Of a stretch of 64,000 nucleotides of DNA, positions 59,053 to 64,000 are shown one piece after another. Under the pieces are notes generated by a model that was given only the letters and a program-made list of their open reading frames with translations, did no database searches and had not been told where the DNA came from. The position numbers were made by a program, and so were the translations under genes. Every line of letters starts with the position of its first letter. Position 1 is the stretch's first letter. Source of the DNA: Anaspis maculata (taxonomy: Eukaryota; Arthropoda; Insecta; Coleoptera; Scraptiidae); the NCBI GenBank assembly GCA_949128115.1, contig OX421961.1:106066363-106130362 (forward strand), written 5' to 3'.

Positions 59053-62000
59053 ATGTTTTCAAGAGAACCTGACAATTTTATTGTAAGAAATCACTTCCAG
59101 ACCAATTTTTCTGTAAACAAGTTGCTTTCAGAATCGAGTGCGGCAGGCCCTCGTCCTTCCGATACGCACGAGATGTGCAGAGTTAACGGTTTTATTCGAC
59201 AGAGGCACTACGGTGGAGCTTCAGAACTTTTTCCCTTTACTAATCAACAGTATATTCGGGCCGCAGGGCGGCACAAGTTGGAATTTACGAACTGGAGGAT
59301 ATGCAGACGAAGATTTTCGTCAGCTCCAACACTTTTTGTCGCCGTGCGGGCCTGTTTTTAAGCTCATATATACGTTGCTCAAGGATCCGTCAGTGAAATA
59401 TGAATATCCCGTCACGCTGTTGCCAGTAAAACCGATGGCATTTTCCTTTTCTGTAAATAAATAACTCATGATTTTTCCAGAAAAAGATAAAACAAATATT
59501 GGACAATGCTCAGTTGCACCCATTTTACGCAGATTTGGTCCACAATAGCCCCCAGACTAACGAACCAATTTGTTTATTACTAAGTGAGTTCTCAACTTCT
59601 AATGAGCGTTCAATGGAAAATCCATCTGTGATTCCTGAAAATCTGGTGTCAAAACATGGCTATACTGCCGTGCTAAGCCTAAAGCGCGTATCTACATTTT
59701 GATAAATTTGATACACTGTATTTTTATGCCCATATTTTAGGGGCTATGATGTTCGCGATCATGTGGTTTATGATAATACATGGATAGCGCAATAATCACA
59801 GTTCTCAAATAACTGCTTTATTCATATTATACTATAACATAACGGTATAAAAACTTGGCATAAAACTGCAGTGTATCAAATTTATCAAAATGTAGATACG
59901 CGCTTTAGGCTTAGCACGGCAGTATAATCCATTCTCTGAATATAAATGACAAGCTCTGTCAGTAAGAATGAAAACACATGAAGAACACCTAATGCCTATA
60001 ACTTTTGATTGCTTTGGTAAGCTTGCTTCCTTGAAATGAATGGCCTCTGTATGACTACAAACTTACCAGGTTGAAATCATTCAGGATCTTTCAGTATCAG
60101 GACCAGTGATCAGATCATGGCTTGGGAAGACGTGATTTTCCATTGAACACTATAGTAGCCAGTAATACTATTGGACTAAAATTACTCTAGACCCTAAACA
60201 AAATCGAACAGATTTTTTTTTCGATTTCTCAATTATTTAATTTCCTCACCATCCAAATACATATGATATAGATTTTAAATTGTGTAAATAGAGAAGGGCT
60301 ATTTATGGCTTAATAATGGACACTTTTAGATACTGAAAGCAGTGTTAAAAAGGAACATTGTTAAACCGCTTTCCAACCAACAACAGGGATTTAGTTCTGG
60401 GTCCAAGTTTATATTATTCCTGGGCTATAATCTTACTCTATTCTGATGTTATTAGCAATAGCTGAAGCCCCAAGTTTCTAGCTCTCGCACTGTGGACTAC
60501 CTGATGCGCAAAAATGGACAAGTACGGAATTTCTCTCTGAATATTTCAGAATTTTTCAGGGCCTCAATGCATTGTGGATATAAGCTGGTGCGCCCAGAAA
60601 TTGAAACTTTGAACAAATAACAGATTGATCAAATGTTCATCTTTGATTTTTATTTTCAAGAAGTATTTTCTTTCAATAGAGAGCGAGACACGTGTATGTG
60701 AAGCTCTGGACCCAAGTGTCTAGTGATAGAATACCGGTAATGCTGATTGATCTTGGATAAACAGGAACTGTTCTGCATTTCTCTTGTCTTCACTGCGTCA
60801 CACGGGCACAATTTTGGGCAAATTTCAACTATTGCGAATAACATTGTAGTGAGATTAAATACGAACGTCCTCAAGTTGGCGTGCGACATTCGTATTTGAT
60901 TACGCATTATCTGTCTAAAAATCTAAAATATGTATTGCAGACCCGTTTGACTATTACATGTTCCATTTTGCCTACCATTTGGTCAATCCTTGGCATCAGA
61001 GGACGGGAGCGAATTCTACGCTCGTTTGGAATACAGTTTATTACGTTTTGTGCTGTGATTACATGTTGCATTTTTTGTCTACCGATGCAGGAACTCCAGT
61101 CCAGCCTGTTATACATTACAGTGGCAAAAGTCCCTTGCAGCATTACCATCAAGTCCATAAGTATGCTTTTCGTGAGTTTTGAATTTATGTCCTGTAATTT
61201 TTGGTGAAGTTTGAGGTCGCCGGTCGGTTCCAAGTTAATAAACATGAGTGTCCTCAACCAAACGGTTGAGGATTATGCCTTGCATCAAAATTTTGGTCGC
61301 CATCCAAGAAATGAAATTTGGAGAAGCGAAACGGTTCTGACGGTTTTCATCGATATATGGTTGAACAGCAATGATATTTACCACAGATGTGATGAAATCA
61401 ACAACTCTTTGTATCCCCCTTCTGCCGAGCCTGTAAGTTTTCTGACCCCTGGTTTCACAAACCTGGACTTGATGTAGAGCTCAAATTGAGGATTGAATTA
61501 GGTACGATTTTTTTCTTTCGTTGTTTTCGAAGTATTAGTCCTCACTACCTCTAGTTCGCGAATAATAAACGGCTATAGAAAAACATGTAGGTATTTTGAA
61601 AATGAATACAGAGCAAAAGCATTAGGTAATTAAGAGATCGTTCAACTCGATACTACAATCTGATCCAGTCCATAATGTTGATTCAAAATTAAGTGGACGT
61701 TTGTGAATCAGGGGAGATGGGTAGATTTTTTGTTTGTTAATAATTGAAGTATTTACAGTATCTTGAACTGCCAAGTGGTGAATACATGAGGATAGTTCGA
61801 GTTCTTGTCAAACAGTTACACGCATTCTCAGCCAGTGCTAAGCTGGACGAAACGCCGATGTGTGAGTTGAAAAAAATTGCCATTCCCATGATCCAAGGAA
61901 AGTTCTACATCATGTTGAGGCACTTGATCCACAGATGGCCTCTGGACGGGTCTTTTCGGCTCGTTTTGGAGCTGTGGTTAACTTACATTCAGCCTTGGAG

Positions 62001-63863
62001 GTACCCTCCGAATCATGTACCCAGAGAACAGTGCAAGCTGAATCTCAGCGCGGAAGATTCCTGTGCAGCCTCCACGCATGTGGTCGAGCGAGAACATTTG
62101 CCGTTTATCGTCGAAAATTTACTGACGTACACAGTGATTTTTCAACAGCTACTGCCGAGATTCATCCGCGTGGACTTGATGAGCCCGAAAATGTCCATAA
62201 TGTTCTACAGAATCACTAAAGTAACATACCTCATCCATTCAGATAGTTGAAAAAATAACTGTCTTCTGTTTAGGTTTTTAATCAACAAAATCTACCTGGA
62301 TTTCTGAAGGAGGTTGAACACTGCGTCGAGAACAACCAGTCACCTTCTCATGTCCAATACACTTCGGCTTCAAATTTGCCTCCTTTGAATCCAACCAGCA
62401 GTTGGTCTACCAACACGTCTTTTCCTTCCAATATCTTCTTACATAGATCCACGGATTATCCCTCCATGAACGATGCCTCACCTTTTATGGGTTCTTCAAA
62501 AAAACACGTACAGTTCCAGTCTGATTTGAATAATTCAACTTTCGTCAACAGCTTAGCGGAGGATAAGAAATGGGCAGCTATTGTCAGACAGAAGATATAC
62601 GAGCTTGAAGGACCAAGTTTTTGTTACAAGCCATTGTTTGTTACTCCACCAGCCACTGAGGTAAAGTACCTGTAATAATTTGAAATCGAGTTTGAAATAC
62701 AGTGTGTCCCAATGAAAAGTACTGGACAGGGAGCTGGTGTCTCAAAACTTACGTCATAAGGTACATGATTTTAACCCTAAAGGTCTAATGTACGTTGATA
62801 AGGTTGTTAAAAATTGCTTTGTCGTCTTACGTGTCAGACCGGCGGCCTTGGGCTGATATGAGCTTGTCAATTTTCGAAAAAAGAATGAAACCAGCGGGAT
62901 TTTGTGTGGGAACATCCCCTTAATCGAAAATCTGGTCGTAAGACAAAATTTTTGTCTTATGGCTTTAGGTCCATAAGACAAGTTTGAACTTTTCAACTGA
63001 ACAACTTTTCACCACTTATGAAAAGTAAAGTAATAGGTATTGTGTTTGTGAAGGTGATAAGTGAACAACAGACAAATGCACCATTGATTAAGTTCATGTG
63101 GATAAGTATGACAGCAACCTATCTGCTTCAAGAATCTCATCAAGATTCAAAAATATTTCTGGTGCAAACTTTTCATTAGAACACCCTGTATTGTATATGA
63201 CTTAAGACAATAACCTCCGGTTCCACCAAACTTTTATGAATGAATCAACTTTATCACTCTCATAGTAAGTAAGCAAGTGGCCATGCTATTGGCTGGTGCC
63301 TAGCATCCTAGCAACTGTCAGCGTGATAGAGTTAATCCGCTCGTAAAACTTTGGTGGAACTGTTTGTAAATGTTAAATCCTAATCGCGATTCAAATTAAT
63401 TTTTCCCGCCACAAGATGGCTGCCAAAAGCGAAATGAGTTGATGATGACTGGTTGCCATTGTTATGTTACTTTGATGTCATTGGAAGTTCGGTGGTCACA
63501 ACTCATTTCAATCCGCACTTGGCAGCCATCTTGTGGCGGGAAAAAAATATTTAAATCGCGAATATTGCAACGAAAGCTTGCTAAGCTGCTATGCTTGATC
63601 AATTATTATTGTAAGTTTTCTCCTTCAAGGTGTATGAGTTGGCGTCGCAAATTCGAAAGATCATCGCGGTTTCGAATGAAATTATTGCTGAAAAAAAGGC
63701 TGAGCAGAAGCAGAGCGAAAGTGGCATTTGGGGGTTCTTCAAGTCCGTGCTGCACAAACCTCTGGCTTACTCTGATGAATTGACAATTGCAGAGCGTGAA
63801 AGACTGACGGCGTATCTGGACTGCGGTTTGAAACATCTGATGGGAATGTTCGATATGACTGAG
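59053..63863 (+). CDS. SMPD4: SMPD4 / neutral sphingomyelinase 3, 5' eight exons (runs past the window)
   Basis: SMPD4 is a membrane-anchored protein of the ER and nuclear envelope, assigned to sphingomyelin hydrolysis and linked to nuclear pore assembly. Exons: 59053-59082, 59132-59425, 59481-59583, 60941-61160, 61210-61432, 61759-62220, 62274-62660 and 63630-63863, which join into 651 codons without a stop. Diagnostic stretches are ELQNFFPLLINSIFG (exon 2), LLLNPFDYYMFHFAYHL across the exon 3/4 junction, NEIWRSETVLTVFIDIWL (exon 5), RVLVKQLHAFSASAKL and HRWPLDGSFRLVLELWL with YIQPWRYPP (exon 6), and KIYELEGPSFCYKPLF (exon 7). The human protein is about 866 aa, so the C-terminal quarter with its membrane anchor lies beyond the window. 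Introns 1, 2, 4 and 6 are only 49-55 nt; intron 3 is 1,357 nt and intron 7 is 969 nt. The ATG at 59053 gives a first exon of ten codons; that exon and donor 2 (GTAAAA) are the least certain parts. No mutation disrupts the frame. Confidence 0.93.
59661..59925. mobile_element. MITE inside SMPD4 intron 3
   Basis: TATACTGCCGTGCTAAGCCT, AAAGCGCGTATCTACATTTT and the bases up to 59717 are inverted at 59869-59925 with almost no mismatch. Pairing continues less well for another ~20 bases inward. It lies 78 bases after the exon 3 donor. Confidence 0.88.
63219..63362. mobile_element. MITE in SMPD4 intron 7 (GGTTCCACCAAA ends)
   Basis: GGTTCCACCAAACTTTTATG at the left pairs with AAAACTTTGGTGGAAC at the right; inner blocks CTTTATCACTCT and GCGTGATAGAG also pair. 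The termini recall those of the elements at 41146 and 50441. Confidence 0.7.
63381..63563. mobile_element. Second MITE in SMPD4 intron 7
   Basis: ATCGCGATTCAAATTAATTT, TTCCCGCCACAAGATGGCTG at the left pair with GGCAGCCATCTTGTGGCGGG, AAAAAAATATTTAAATCGCG at 63521-63561. The inner AATGAGTTG / CAACTCATT blocks pair as well. It ends about 67 bases before the exon 8 acceptor. Confidence 0.8.
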
Positions 63864-64000
63864 GTAAGGAAACATGACGTACGTGAAATATTTTTGTATA
63901 AGTAGTAGGTAAATGTTTTGTTGTAAGTAGTGATTGAAGTAAGTGAGATGCTCTATAAATAGAAAGCAGTACTAGCTATCCATTTCTGTTGAAATGTGGG

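Overview
The window is eukaryotic nuclear DNA, almost certainly from an insect. The host exons read best as insect Bruchpilot and SMPD4 proteins, several introns are only 49-55 nt, and the AT-rich background is full of TAGGTACCTACC-type simple sequence and MITEs. A hemipteran is my guess, but the sequence does not fix the species.

Host genes are sparse. (1) Minus strand, 36756-40503: the first two coding exons of bruchpilot/ELKS-CAST (brp), the presynaptic active-zone scaffold, behind a CpG-rich 5' leader (40504-40930). No further brp exon was recognised in the 36.7 kb downstream, so bases 1-36755 may be a very long brp intron. (2) Minus strand, 48609-49231, perhaps with a leader exon near 49761-49860: a complete three-exon gene for an unrecognised secreted protein of 153 aa. 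(3) Plus strand, 59053-63863: the first eight exons of SMPD4 (neutral sphingomyelinase 3), running off the right edge. The three genes do not form a pathway.

The rest is mostly transposable-element material. From left to right: a GACTGCC tandem repeat (390-592); a TIR element at 958-2563 whose termini recur in hairpins at 9245-9366 and 52331-52460; two copies of a tRNA-derived SINE (11638-11917 plus, 30905-31229 minus), each with a target-site duplication; a 2.6 kb long-TIR element (14904-17494); hAT-type elements at 19081-19347, 41855-42744 (exact 8-bp duplication) and 55378-56219; non-LTR reverse-transcriptase remnants (23535-24115 plus, 57625-58262 minus); two solo LTRs of one family (31490-32000, 33750-34343); a Ty3/Gypsy remnant with gag zinc knuckles fused in frame to integrase (43366-45360) and a second integrase scrap (56523-56740); a 1.83 kb foldback (46036-47864); and many hairpin MITEs, three of them inside SMPD4 introns.

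The most unusual object is a roughly 3.9 kb element at 51382-55272. It has TIRs of about 45 bp, two clusters of the palindrome TCGACCGGTCGA (11 exact copies plus variants), a nested inverted repeat containing GTCAGCGCTGAC, a (GTCC)n run and about five tandem copies of a ~260-bp unit. It encodes no recognisable protein and looks like a non-autonomous foldback-type transposon with binding-site-like subterminal arrays.
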